From the NCBI RefSeq assembly GCF_051433195.1, contig NZ_JBHMFT010000012.1:62001-126000 (forward strand): a stretch of 64,000 nucleotides of DNA. Direction: 5' to 3'. Below, piece after piece: positions 16,527 to 24,911 of this stretch (position 1 is its first letter; each line of letters opens with the position of its first letter). Origin of the DNA: Falsiroseomonas sp051433195 (GTDB lineage Bacteria; Pseudomonadota; Alphaproteobacteria; Acetobacterales; Acetobacteraceae). A program made the position numbers and the translations under genes. The notes beneath the pieces are model-generated. The model was given only the letters and a program-made list of their open reading frames with translations. It ran no database searches and had not been told where the DNA came from.

Positions 16527-17435
16527 ATGATCCGTCGCCGCACCACGCTTGCCAGCGCCGCCGCCTTCCTCGCCGCCCCCGCCCTGGCGCAAGCCGATTG
16601 GCGCGGCGCGTTCCGGGAAATCCGCTACGGCATCATTTCCTCGGAGAACGAACGCGACGCGATCGCGCGGCAGGGCGGGTTGCAGGCCTATGCGGAGCGC
16701 CGGCTCGGCGTGCCGCTGCGGGTGTTCCGCGGCACGGACTATGCGGGGGTGGTGGAGGCGCTGCGGGCCTCGCAGCTCGAATTCGCCTATCTCGGCCCGG
16801 CCGCCTATGCGCTGTCGCGTCGCGCCATGGGCGAGCGGGTGCAGCCGCTGCTGCGCTACCGCAACCTCGACGGGTCGGAGGGCTACTACTCCGTCGTCTT
16901 CGTGAAGGCGGACAGCCCGGCGCGGTCGCTGGCCGATCTGCGCGGCAAGTCGTTTGCCTTTGCCGATCCGAACTCCGCCTCCGGCTTCGCCGCGCCGAAC
17001 TACTTCCTGCGGCGCGAGGGTTTCGCGCCGGCGCAGCATTTCGGGCGCACCGGGTTTTCCGGCAGCCATGAGCAATCCGTCGTCGCCGTGCTGAACGGCA
17101 CCTTCGACGCCGGGGCCACCTTCTGGAACAACGAGGCCAGCGGCAACATCCAGCGCATGACCGAGAAGGGCATGATCCCGGCTGGTGCCACGCGCATCAT
17201 CTGGCGCAGCCCGCTGATCCCGTCCTCCCCGGTCGTCACCCGCGCCGAGCTGCCGGACGGCCTGAAGCGCGACTTCGTGGCGATGATGCAGGCGATGGCG
17301 CAGGAGGCTCCGGAGGCGCTGCGCCAGCTCAACCCGAACACCACCGGCTTCGTGCCGGCGCGGCACGAGGATTATGCCGACGTCATCGCGATGACGGAGG
17401 AAAACCAGGCGAGCCGGCGGGACCGTCGTTCTTGA
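16527..17435 (+). CDS. phnD: Phosphonate-type ABC transporter substrate-binding protein (PhnD-like)
   Basis: A 302-residue periplasmic binding protein of the PhnD/phosphate-phosphonate family. It has a signal peptide (MIRRRTTLASAAAFLAAPAL, cleaved near ALAQ) and the family pattern: IRYGIISSENE, YAGVVEALRASQLEFAYLGP, then LADLRGKSFAFADPNSASGF. The ATG has CGGAGGAC upstream. The stop overlaps a TTG start of the first permease. Neighbouring permeases and a hexapeptide transferase support phosphonate or related oxyanion uptake. Confidence 0.9.
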   Translation: MIRRRTTLASAAAFLAAPALAQADWRGAFREIRYGIISSENERDAIARQGGLQAYAERRLGVPLRVFRGTDYAGVVEALRASQLEFAYLGPAAYALSRRAMGERVQPLLRYRNLDGSEGYYSVVFVKADSPARSLADLRGKSFAFADPNSASGFAAPNYFLRREGFAPAQHFGRTGFSGSHEQSVVAVLNGTFDAGATFWNNEASGNIQRMTEKGMIPAGATRIIWRSPLIPSSPVVTRAELPDGLKRDFVAMMQAMAQEAPEALRQLNPNTTGFVPARHEDYADVIAMTEENQASRRDRRS

Positions 17436-18292
17436 ACTCCGCCACGCTGGCCGGCCGGGCGTGGGACCGCGCGGCACGGCGGCGGCGCCTGCATTGGCTC
17501 GGTGGCGCGCTGCTGATGGCGGGTGCCGTCGCGGTGGCGTCCGTGGTCGGGCAGGTGGATGCGGCGCGGCTCTGGGCCGGGCTGCCGATGGCGGCGGACT
17601 ATATCGGCCGCACCATCCCGGTGCTGCGGGCGGAGACGCTGGGCGCCGATATCGCCGAATGGATGTGGGGCTTCGACGTCTGGCTCGGGCTGCTGCTGGA
17701 CACCGTGCTGATCGGCTATACCGGCACCGTGCTCGGCGCCACGCTGGCCCTGCTGCTGTCCTTCCCGGCGGCGACGACGCTGGCGCCGGGCTGGGTGGTG
17801 ACGCTGGTGCGGCGCTTCCTGGAGTTGGCGCGCACCGTGCCGACCTTGGTCTTCGCGCTGATCTTCGTCTACGCCTACGGCCTGGGTCCGCTGGCCGGCG
17901 TCCTCGCCATCGCGCTGCACACCATGGGCGCGCTCGGGAAACTGTTCGCCGAGGTGCATGAGGATGTGGACCCGCGCACCGTCGATGCGGTGCGCTCGGC
18001 GGGCGGGAGCTGGGCGCAGGCGATGCGCTACGGCGTGCTGCCGCAATCCCTGCCCGGCCTGCTGTCCTTCGGCCTGCTGCGCTTCGAGATCAACGTGCGG
18101 GAGGCCTCCGTGCTCGGCATCGTCGGTGCCGGCGGGATCGGGGAGGAGCTGTACCTGGCGGTGCGGCAATTCGAGTATCCGGACATTTCCGCCATCCTGC
18201 TGCTGATGCTGGCGATGGTGACGCTGATCGACCTGCTCTGCGGCCGGCTGCGGCACCGCATCCTGGGCGCCGAGGCGGTACGGCCGGCATGA
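17432..18292 (+). CDS. phnE: Phosphonate-type ABC transporter permease 1 (PhnE-like)
   Basis: A 286-residue inner-membrane permease with about six helices. The binding-protein-dependent transport signature (EAA loop) is visible around AVRSAGGSWAQAMRYGVLPQ, and SVLGIVGAGGIGEEL is typical of PhnE. The start is TTG at 17432, overlapping the phnD stop (TTGA), which implies tight translational coupling. It overlaps the second permease by ATGA. Together the two probably form a heterodimeric channel. Confidence 0.88.
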   Translation: MNSATLAGRAWDRAARRRRLHWLGGALLMAGAVAVASVVGQVDAARLWAGLPMAADYIGRTIPVLRAETLGADIAEWMWGFDVWLGLLLDTVLIGYTGTVLGATLALLLSFPAATTLAPGWVVTLVRRFLELARTVPTLVFALIFVYAYGLGPLAGVLAIALHTMGALGKLFAEVHEDVDPRTVDAVRSAGGSWAQAMRYGVLPQSLPGLLSFGLLRFEINVREASVLGIVGAGGIGEELYLAVRQFEYPDISAILLLMLAMVTLIDLLCGRLRHRILGAEAVRPA

Positions 18293-19053
18293 TGGCACTG
18301 CGCACCCCCTGGGTCTTCGCCGGCGGCTTCGCGCTGCTCCTGCTCGGGCTGTGGCGGGTGGATGCGGCGCCGGACCGGCTGATGGAAGGCACGGCGAAGC
18401 TGGGCTGGCTGGCGGCGCTGATGTGGCCGCCCTCCCCCGGCGGCGCGCTGGCCGAATTGCTGAGCGCGCTCGCGGAAACGGTGGCCATGGCCTTCCTCGG
18501 CACGCTGCTGGCGGCGGTCGTGGCGCTGCCACTGTGCCTGTTCGGGGCCGGCAACATCATCGGCAACCGCCTGCTGCGCTTCACGGTGCGCCGCAGCTAT
18601 GACGGGCTGCGCGCGGTGGACAGCCTGGTCTGGGCGCTGGTCTTCGTCTCGGCCGTGGGCATGGGCCCCTTCGCCGGCATCCTGGCGCTGGCGGTGCCGG
18701 ATATCGGACTGTTCGCGAAGACCTTCTCCGAGGCGCTGGAAAGCGCCGACCGGCGCCAGGTGGAAGGCGTGCGGGCGGCCGGCGGGTCGCGGCTGCACGC
18801 CATCCGCTACGGGCTGCTGCCGCAGGCGGCGCCGGTGATGCTGACGCAGTTGCTGTACATCTTCGAGAGCAACACGCGCTCCGCCACCATCCTCGGCGTG
18901 GTCGGCGCCGGCGGCATCGGCCTGGCGCTGGCCGACCGCATCCGGCTGAACGACTGGGACGAGGCCGCCTTCATCGTGCTGATGATCCTGGTGACGGTCG
19001 GGCTGATCGACCGGCTGAGCCGCGGCATCCGCCTGCGGCTGATCCAGCCATGA
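18289..19053 (+). CDS. phnE: Phosphonate-type ABC transporter permease 2 (PhnE-like)
   Basis: A 254-residue permease homologous to the preceding one. It shows several membrane helices, the EAA loop as GVRAAGGSRLHAIRYGLLPQ, and ATILGVVGAGGIGLALAD. It overlaps the first permease by 4 bases at its start and the hexapeptide transferase by 4 bases at its end. The partner ATPase (PhnC) is not in this cluster, so the transporter must borrow one encoded elsewhere. Confidence 0.88.
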   Translation: MMALRTPWVFAGGFALLLLGLWRVDAAPDRLMEGTAKLGWLAALMWPPSPGGALAELLSALAETVAMAFLGTLLAAVVALPLCLFGAGNIIGNRLLRFTVRRSYDGLRAVDSLVWALVFVSAVGMGPFAGILALAVPDIGLFAKTFSEALESADRRQVEGVRAAGGSRLHAIRYGLLPQAAPVMLTQLLYIFESNTRSATILGVVGAGGIGLALADRIRLNDWDEAAFIVLMILVTVGLIDRLSRGIRLRLIQP

Positions 19054-19688
19054 GCCGGCAGCTCGGCGCGGCGCCGCTGATCCATCCGACGGCGAGCGTC
19101 AGGGACAGTACCCTCGGGATCTACACGGAGGTCGGCGCCCGCACCTCCGTCGCGGAGGCGGTGTTCGGCGACTACGCCTATGTCGTGAACGACAGCCAGA
19201 TCATCTACGCGACGGTTGGCAAGTTCTGTTCCATCGCCAGCCACACGCGGATCAACCCCGGCAACCACCCGCTGGACCGCGTGGCGCTGAGCCATTTCAC
19301 CTACCGCGCCAGCGCCTATGGCCTGGGGGAGGACGAGGCCGGATTCTTCGACTGGCGGCGCGACCACCATGTGACGCTGGGGCATGACGTGTGGATCGGG
19401 CATGGCGCGATCGTGCTGCCGGGGGTGACCATCGGCACCGGTGCGGCGATCGGCGCCGGGGCGGTGGTGACGAAGGACGTGCCCGCTTTCGCCGTCGCGG
19501 TCGGCAATCCGGCGCGGGTGCTGCGATATCGCTTCACGCCGGAGGTGCAGGCGAGCCTGCTGCGGATCGCCTGGTGGGACTGGACGCGGGAGCAACTGGC
19601 CGAGGGGCTGGCGGATATGCGGCGACTGAAGGCCGAGGATTTCTGCGCGCGGTATGAGGGTGGCGCGGCCCCCCTGACCCACCGTTGA
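19050..19688 (+). CDS. Hexapeptide-repeat acyltransferase, phosphonate-cluster type
   Basis: A 212-residue left-handed beta-helix transferase with several hexapeptide turns. IYATVGKFCSIASHTRINPG and HDVWIGHGAIVLPGVTIGTG are the characteristic stretches. Similar proteins recur in phosphonate utilisation clusters and are named phosphonate-metabolism hexapeptide transferases; the acceptor is not established. It overlaps the permease gene (ATGA). The stop codon lies inside a 20-bp palindrome, so the last codons form part of the terminator-like element. Confidence 0.85.
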   Translation: MSRQLGAAPLIHPTASVRDSTLGIYTEVGARTSVAEAVFGDYAYVVNDSQIIYATVGKFCSIASHTRINPGNHPLDRVALSHFTYRASAYGLGEDEAGFFDWRRDHHVTLGHDVWIGHGAIVLPGVTIGTGAAIGAGAVVTKDVPAFAVAVGNPARVLRYRFTPEVQASLLRIAWWDWTREQLAEGLADMRRLKAEDFCARYEGGAAPLTHR

Positions 19689-19703
19689 ACGCATGCGTTC
19701 AAC
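19684..19703. terminator. Perfect 20-bp palindrome after the phosphonate cluster
   Basis: A self-complementary 20-bp palindrome (GTTGAACGCA and its complement) contains the TGA of the acyltransferase. It is followed by CCCCCCGAGGGGG, a second short hairpin. It lies between two converging transcription units, so a bidirectional terminator is likely. It differs in sequence from the common G/C hairpin family of this window, although the preceding CCCCCTGACCCA resembles that family's leader. Confidence 0.55.
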
Positions 19704-19730
19704 CCCCCCGAGGGGGAGTGGGATTCGCGG

Positions 19731-21641
19731 CTACCCGCGAGGCCGAAGCCGGCCTACGGTCCGGGCCGCCGCCATTTGCCATGCCGCGACGCCGCCGAGC
19801 GCACCAAGCGCCAGCAGCAGCCTGGCGCTGTCCGGGATCGCGTGCAGGAAGGCGACCGCGAGGCCCAGCGCGCCGAGCAGCAGGCGCAGCATGGTCCCCA
19901 TCGGCGCCAGCAGGAACCCCGCATAGGCCGAGGTGAACAGCACCAGCGCGCCGGCCATGATGGAGATCGACAGCATGATCTGCACCAGGCCGCCGCGCAT
20001 CATGATGCCGGGGTCGTAGATGAACGCGAAGCCGACCGCGAAGCCGGCGATGGCGAAGCGGGAGGATTGCAGCGCGGTCATGGAGGGGCTGGATTTCGCG
20101 ATCGCCGCCGCCGCAAAGGCCGCCGCGGCAACGGGCGGCGTGGTGTCCGCCAGCACCGCGAAATAGAAGACGAACATGTGCGCCTGCAGCATGTCCACGT
20201 TCAGATAGGCGCCGAGTTCCAGCACCTGCGGCACGCCGATGGCGGCGGCGATGATGTAGCTCGGCGTGGTCGGAATCCCCATGCCGAGCACCAGCACGGT
20301 GATCGCCAGGAACAGCAGCAGCAGCGCCAGGTTGCCGCCGGCCAGTTCCTTGATGATGCCGCCGAAGGCCACGACCATGCCGGTGGCGGTCAGCGCGGAG
20401 ACGACGATGCCGGCGCCGGCGATGGTGACGGCCAGCGGCGCCATGGTCAGCCCGGCGCGCGCCAGGCTGTCCACCACCTGCATCGGCGTCATCCGGCTGC
20501 GTCGCCGCAGGAAGGCGACGCCCACCATCGACAGCGTGGCGCAGAAGGCGGCGAAGTTGCCGGACCAGCGTTCCGTCATCAGCCAGACCAGCACGCCGAT
20601 CGGGATGACCAGGTGGGCATCGGCCAGCACCTCCCGCCACGCGGGGATCTCCGCGGCCGGGACGGGGGCGAGGCCGAGCTTCTTCGCCTCGAAATGCACG
20701 GCGGACAGGATGGCGAAGTAGTACAGCACGGCGCCGGCCGCGGCGGCGACCAGGATGTTGCCGTAGGGAATGTTGGTGATCTCGGCCATGACGAAGGCGG
20801 CCGCCCCCATCACCGGCGGCATCAGCGCGCCGCCGACGCTCGCGGCACTCTCGATTCCGCCGGCGACCGCCGGGCGGTAGCCGACGCGGATCATCAGCGG
20901 GATGGTCATCGACCCGGTGGTGACGACGTTGGAGACGGAGGACCCGCTCATCGTGCCGAACAGGCCGGAGGTCACCACGGCGACCTTGGCCGGCCCGCCG
21001 GAATACCGCCCGGCGACGGCGCTGCCGAAGTTGGAGAACAGCCGCCCGGTGCCGCTGCCCTGCATGAAGCTGCCGAACAGGATGAAGACGGCGATGATGG
21101 TGGCGACGATGCCGGTCAGCGGCCCGTAGACGCCGCCGGCCGTGGGAACCAGCCAGGAGGCCTCGACGATCTCGGCCGGCGTGAAGGGCCGCGCGTTGAG
21201 CATCCCCGGCACCAGCCAGCCCCATTGCATGTAGGCCAGCGAGATCGCGACCATGATGGCGAGGCCGGGTTCGACCGCGCGCCTTATCGCCTCCAGCAGC
21301 GTGACGATGGCGAGGATGCCGAGCGCCATCATGGTGGGCGTGAAGGGGTCGACGTACTCCATGCGGTCGGCGACCGCCATCCAGTTCCACATCACCCAGG
21401 CATGCGGAACGCCGGAGGCGACGGCCCAGACCCAGTCCAGCACCGAGGGCCGATGCTTCGGCGACCGCGTCTTCGATGCCGGGTACAGCAGGAACAGCAG
21501 CGGCGTGAACACCAGCAGGTGAAAGCCGCGCATCTGGATCGGCTCGGGGAAGCCCGTGCCGCCGAAATAGAGGTGGACGGCCGCCGCGGCCGCCGCCCAC
21601 GCCCAACAGACCCACTTCAGTGGGCCGACGAGGTCCCGCAT
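19731..21641 (-). CDS. TRAP transporter fused permease (4TM/12TM, TAXI type)
   Basis: A 636-residue membrane protein in which the small (DctQ-like) and large (DctM-like) TRAP subunits are fused. The first 170 residues hold about four helices. The rest is a DctM-like channel with SGLFGTMSGSSVSNVVTTGS, GYRPAVAGGIESAASVGGAL and MGIPTTPSYI. Fused permeases of this size pair with TAXI receptors, and such a receptor gene lies just upstream (21680-22675). The ligand is unknown; glutamate or other small acids are known for relatives. Confidence 0.93.
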   Translation of the reverse strand: MRDLVGPLKWVCWAWAAAAAAVHLYFGGTGFPEPIQMRGFHLLVFTPLLFLLYPASKTRSPKHRPSVLDWVWAVASGVPHAWVMWNWMAVADRMEYVDPFTPTMMALGILAIVTLLEAIRRAVEPGLAIMVAISLAYMQWGWLVPGMLNARPFTPAEIVEASWLVPTAGGVYGPLTGIVATIIAVFILFGSFMQGSGTGRLFSNFGSAVAGRYSGGPAKVAVVTSGLFGTMSGSSVSNVVTTGSMTIPLMIRVGYRPAVAGGIESAASVGGALMPPVMGAAAFVMAEITNIPYGNILVAAAAGAVLYYFAILSAVHFEAKKLGLAPVPAAEIPAWREVLADAHLVIPIGVLVWLMTERWSGNFAAFCATLSMVGVAFLRRRSRMTPMQVVDSLARAGLTMAPLAVTIAGAGIVVSALTATGMVVAFGGIIKELAGGNLALLLLFLAITVLVLGMGIPTTPSYIIAAAIGVPQVLELGAYLNVDMLQAHMFVFYFAVLADTTPPVAAAAFAAAAIAKSSPSMTALQSSRFAIAGFAVGFAFIYDPGIMMRGGLVQIMLSISIMAGALVLFTSAYAGFLLAPMGTMLRLLLGALGLAVAFLHAIPDSARLLLALGALGGVAAWQMAAARTVGRLRPRG

Positions 21642-21679
21642 CCTGCCGCGCCGGCCCGGTCCGACTTCCGGGTCTTCGC

Positions 21680-22675
21680 TCAGGCCGGCATCACGCCGGC
21701 TTCGCGGAACGCCCGCGCGGCGCCGGGGTGCAGCGGCACGCCGCTGTACTTCCAGGCCACCGCCGGGTCGAAGGCGCCCATGCTGGCGTGGATCTGCGTC
21801 AGCCGGGTGCCGCGGTTCTTGATCAGGGTCTTGGTGATGCCATAGGCGGCATCGGCCGGCAGCGCCTCGTTCGCCAGGATGACGCTGTCCATCGTCGTCA
21901 CCATCAGGTCGGCGGATTGCAGCTGCGGGTAGGTGCCGGCGGGCAGCTTGCCCTCGGCATAGGCGTAGGTGTCCGCCAGGTGCTTGCGGACATCGTCCGG
22001 GAAGCCGACGAGCTGCGAGGCGCGGCGGCCCTGGCCGATCTCGGTCAGGATCGCGGCCGGCTTGGCCAGCGCGCAGTACAGGTAGTCCACTTGGCCATCG
22101 GCATAGGCGGCGGCGATGTCGGCGTAGCTGCCGTTCAGGTAGCGGCCGCCCTCGGCGCGGATCTTGTCCGGGCTGGAGCCGAGGAAGCGCAGGATGCGCT
22201 GCAGGGTCATCTCATCGGTCGAGGAGCGCTGCGGGCAGGCGATCCTGAGGCCGCGCTGGGTCAGGATCTCCCGCATCCCCTCCGGCCCGGAGCCCACGGC
22301 GCGGACCAGGTTGTGCTCGGTCGGGCTGTAGCCGGTGCCGAGCGAGCGCAGCTTCTCATGCTTGGCGGTGTAGGGCTCCTCGCCCCGCGCGGCCGCCGCG
22401 GTGAAGGCATCGATGCCCCAGCCGAGCGGCGACTGGCCGTTGTTGACGCGGGTGGAATTGGCAAGGCCCCCGCCGGGGACGACGCGGATGCGGATGCCCG
22501 GGTTCTCCTCCGCGATCAGGGAGGACAGGCCGGCCGCCATGGTGTACCAGCCGCCGCCCACGGACCCCGCGACCCATTCCAGGGTCTGCTGCGCCTGGGC
22601 GGTGCGGATGAAGGGCGTGGCGAGCGCGGCGCCGCCGAGCAGCAGGACGCCGCGACGTGAAATGATGTTGGCCAT
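21680..22675 (-). CDS. TAXI family TRAP transporter solute receptor
   Basis: A 331-residue periplasmic receptor with a Tat-like signal (ISRRGVLLLGGAALATPF, cleaved near TAQAQ). TAXI features include SVGGGWYTMAAGLSSLI and RVVPGGGLANSTRV. Length is normal. The gene is first in a two-gene operon with the fused permease 38 bases downstream. The start ATG has a clear upstream purine-rich site (GGGGAGGCCCTCG). Confidence 0.92.
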   Translation of the reverse strand: MANIISRRGVLLLGGAALATPFIRTAQAQQTLEWVAGSVGGGWYTMAAGLSSLIAEENPGIRIRVVPGGGLANSTRVNNGQSPLGWGIDAFTAAAARGEEPYTAKHEKLRSLGTGYSPTEHNLVRAVGSGPEGMREILTQRGLRIACPQRSSTDEMTLQRILRFLGSSPDKIRAEGGRYLNGSYADIAAAYADGQVDYLYCALAKPAAILTEIGQGRRASQLVGFPDDVRKHLADTYAYAEGKLPAGTYPQLQSADLMVTTMDSVILANEALPADAAYGITKTLIKNRGTRLTQIHASMGAFDPAVAWKYSGVPLHPGAARAFREAGVMPA

Positions 22676-22777
22676 CGAGGGCCTCCCCGTTTGTCTGCGG
22701 GGCGATCATGCGCGCCGTCCCGGCCGGCTTGCAACCGGGTCCGGGGCGGCTTTGCGCGGCGGCCGGAGCGGTCCTGC

Positions 22778-23077
22778 TCAGCTTCGCAGCAGATAGGGGC
22801 GTGCGGCCGCCATCGCGGGCACGCAGCCGGGTGCGGCCTGCCCCAGCACCGCCTGCGGCTCCACGGTGCCGATCCAGCTCTGGAAGGCGGTGGAGATGGC
22901 CCAGATCGGTTCGGACATGGCGCGCTGCACCAGGGCCGGGCCGGCGCTGACGGCGCAGGCGGCGACGCCGGCCATCACGGCGGGCGGGGCGCTGGCTTCC
23001 GCCAGGCGGGACTGCATCTCGGCCTGCAAGGGGTTCAGCAGGAACAGGGAGACGAGGAAAGCCATCAGGTCGTGCAT
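22778..23077 (-). CDS. Small hypothetical protein with N-terminal hydrophobic segment
   Basis: A 99-residue product that I do not recognise. The N-terminus (HDLMAFLVSLFLLNPLQAEM) looks like a signal peptide or membrane anchor. The rest is Ala-rich with two cysteines. The ATG at 23077 is well placed behind CGGAGGTTTCCCTG, a strong ribosome site, which supports real translation. It stands alone between the TAXI receptor and a divergent peptide-binding protein gene. A secreted or membrane-anchored small protein is the most that can be said. Confidence 0.6.
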   Translation of the reverse strand: MHDLMAFLVSLFLLNPLQAEMQSRLAEASAPPAVMAGVAACAVSAGPALVQRAMSEPIWAISTAFQSWIGTVEPQAVLGQAAPGCVPAMAAARPYLLRS

Positions 23078-23269
23078 CAGGGAAACCTCCGGATCGCGGC
23101 CGTGGCCGCAAGGGAGGTCCGACATCGCGCGGCGCGCCAGAGGGGCCCGGACCTGGACGCGCATCTGGCCGCGCGGCGCGGCGGCTTCAAGATCCCGGCT
23201 GCGCCATTGCGCGGCGGCGACGCGGGACGGCATGCTGCGCGGCACAACCGACCCGAGCCGGAGATCGCC

Positions 23270-24853
23270 ATGCATCGCCGTACCCTGCTGACTGGCCTTG
23301 CCGCCGGCCTGGCGCTGCCCGCCGCGCCCGCTTTGGCGCAGGGCGAGGCGGCGCATACGCTGCGCTTCATCCCGCAGGCGGATGTCACGACGCTCGACCC
23401 GCTGAACACCACCAGCTACGGCGTCCGCAACCACGGCCACATGTGCTGGGACACGCTGTACGGCCCGGGCAGCGACTTCACCATGCATCCGCAGCTGGCG
23501 GAGGGTCATGTGGTGGAGGAGGACGGGCTGCGCTGGGTCTTCACGCTCCGCGCCGGCATCCGCTTCCATGACGGCGAGCCGGTGCGCGCGCGCGATGCCA
23601 TCGCCTCCATCGCCCGCTGGTCGGCGCGGGACACGCTGGGCCAGACGCTGCGCGCGCGCACCGAGAGCATGACGGCGCTGGACGACCGGCGCTTCGAGAT
23701 CCGCCTGAAGCAGCGCTTCGGCCCGATGATCGAGGCGCTGGGCAAGCCATCCGCCTACCCCTGCTTCATCTTCCCGGAACGCTTCGCCACGGTGGACCCG
23801 ACGCGCCCCTTCACGGAGGTCGTGGGCAGCGGACCCTATCGCTTCGTGGCGGATGAGCGGCTTTCGGGTGCCCGGGTGGTGTACCGGAAATTCGCCGAAT
23901 ACGTGCCGAACCCGAACCCGCCCAACCTGCTCGGCGGCGCCAAGCATGCGCATTTCGAGCGGGTGGAGTTCCGCGTGATGAGCGACGCCGGCACCGCGGC
24001 CGCGGCACTCCAGGCCGGGGAGGTCGACTGGTACGAGCAGGTGGCGCCCGACCTACGGCCGATCCTCGCCCGCCACCGCGACATCACGGTGGAGCGCATT
24101 GATGCCGGCGGGCTGATGGCCTCGCTGCGCATGAACCACCTGCACCCGCCCTTCGACAACGCGGCGGTGCGCCGCGCGCTGCTGCATTCGATCAACCAGG
24201 CGGACTTCATGGCCTCCATCATGGGCACCGACCGGGCGCTGTGGCAGGACGGCATCGGCGCCTTCCCGACCTCCTCCGCCCTGGCCAATGACGAGGGCAT
24301 CGGCGCGCTGACCGGCCCGCGCAGCTTCGATGCGGCGCGCGCGGCGCTGCGGGCGGCGGGCTACGCCAACCAGCCGGTGACGGTGCTGCACCCGACCGAC
24401 GTGGTGAACAACAACACCATGACGACGGTGCTGACCGACGCGCTGAAACGCTCGGGCCTCAATGCGGAAAGCGCCACCAGCGACTGGGGCACGGTGCTGC
24501 AGCGCCGCGGCCGGATGGAGCCGCCGGCGCAGGGCGGCTGGAACGCGCTGGTGGTGCTGTTCGGCGGCGTCGACCTGGCGAACCCGGGCGTGCACCCGCT
24601 GCTGCGCGCCAATGGCCGCCAGGCCTGGTTCGGCTGGCCGACCAGCCCCGAACTGGAGGCGATGCGCGACGAGTGGCTGGATGCCGGCTCGCTCGACCAG
24701 CAGAAGGGCATCGCGCGGCGCATCCAGGCGCAGGTCTGGCAGGACGTGCCGTTCATCCCGCTCGGGCAGTACTTCATCGACAGCGCCTGGCGGAAGACCC
24801 TGTCCACGCCGCAGAAGGGGATGACGCTGCCGATCAACGTGCGGCGGGTCTGA
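23270..24853 (+). CDS. ABC transporter substrate-binding protein, family 5 (peptide/nickel type)
   Basis: A 527-residue periplasmic receptor of the DppA/OppA family. It has a signal peptide (HRRTLLTGLAAGLALPAAPA, cleaved near LAQ) and the family motifs VTTLDPLNTTSYGVRNHGHM, LRAGIRFHDGEPVRARD and GSGPYRF. The ATG at 23270 gives the conserved signal start. No ABC permease is adjacent: the next gene is a half-size exporter that does not use such receptors. It is the second orphan family-5 receptor in the window. Confidence 0.9.
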   Translation: MHRRTLLTGLAAGLALPAAPALAQGEAAHTLRFIPQADVTTLDPLNTTSYGVRNHGHMCWDTLYGPGSDFTMHPQLAEGHVVEEDGLRWVFTLRAGIRFHDGEPVRARDAIASIARWSARDTLGQTLRARTESMTALDDRRFEIRLKQRFGPMIEALGKPSAYPCFIFPERFATVDPTRPFTEVVGSGPYRFVADERLSGARVVYRKFAEYVPNPNPPNLLGGAKHAHFERVEFRVMSDAGTAAAALQAGEVDWYEQVAPDLRPILARHRDITVERIDAGGLMASLRMNHLHPPFDNAAVRRALLHSINQADFMASIMGTDRALWQDGIGAFPTSSALANDEGIGALTGPRSFDAARAALRAAGYANQPVTVLHPTDVVNNNTMTTVLTDALKRSGLNAESATSDWGTVLQRRGRMEPPAQGGWNALVVLFGGVDLANPGVHPLLRANGRQAWFGWPTSPELEAMRDEWLDAGSLDQQKGIARRIQAQVWQDVPFIPLGQYFIDSAWRKTLSTPQKGMTLPINVRRV

Positions 24854-24911
24854 CACAGCCGTAACGCACGGATGATTGCTGGCGCAGCAGCGGGTGGTGT
24901 ATCGCCCGAAA

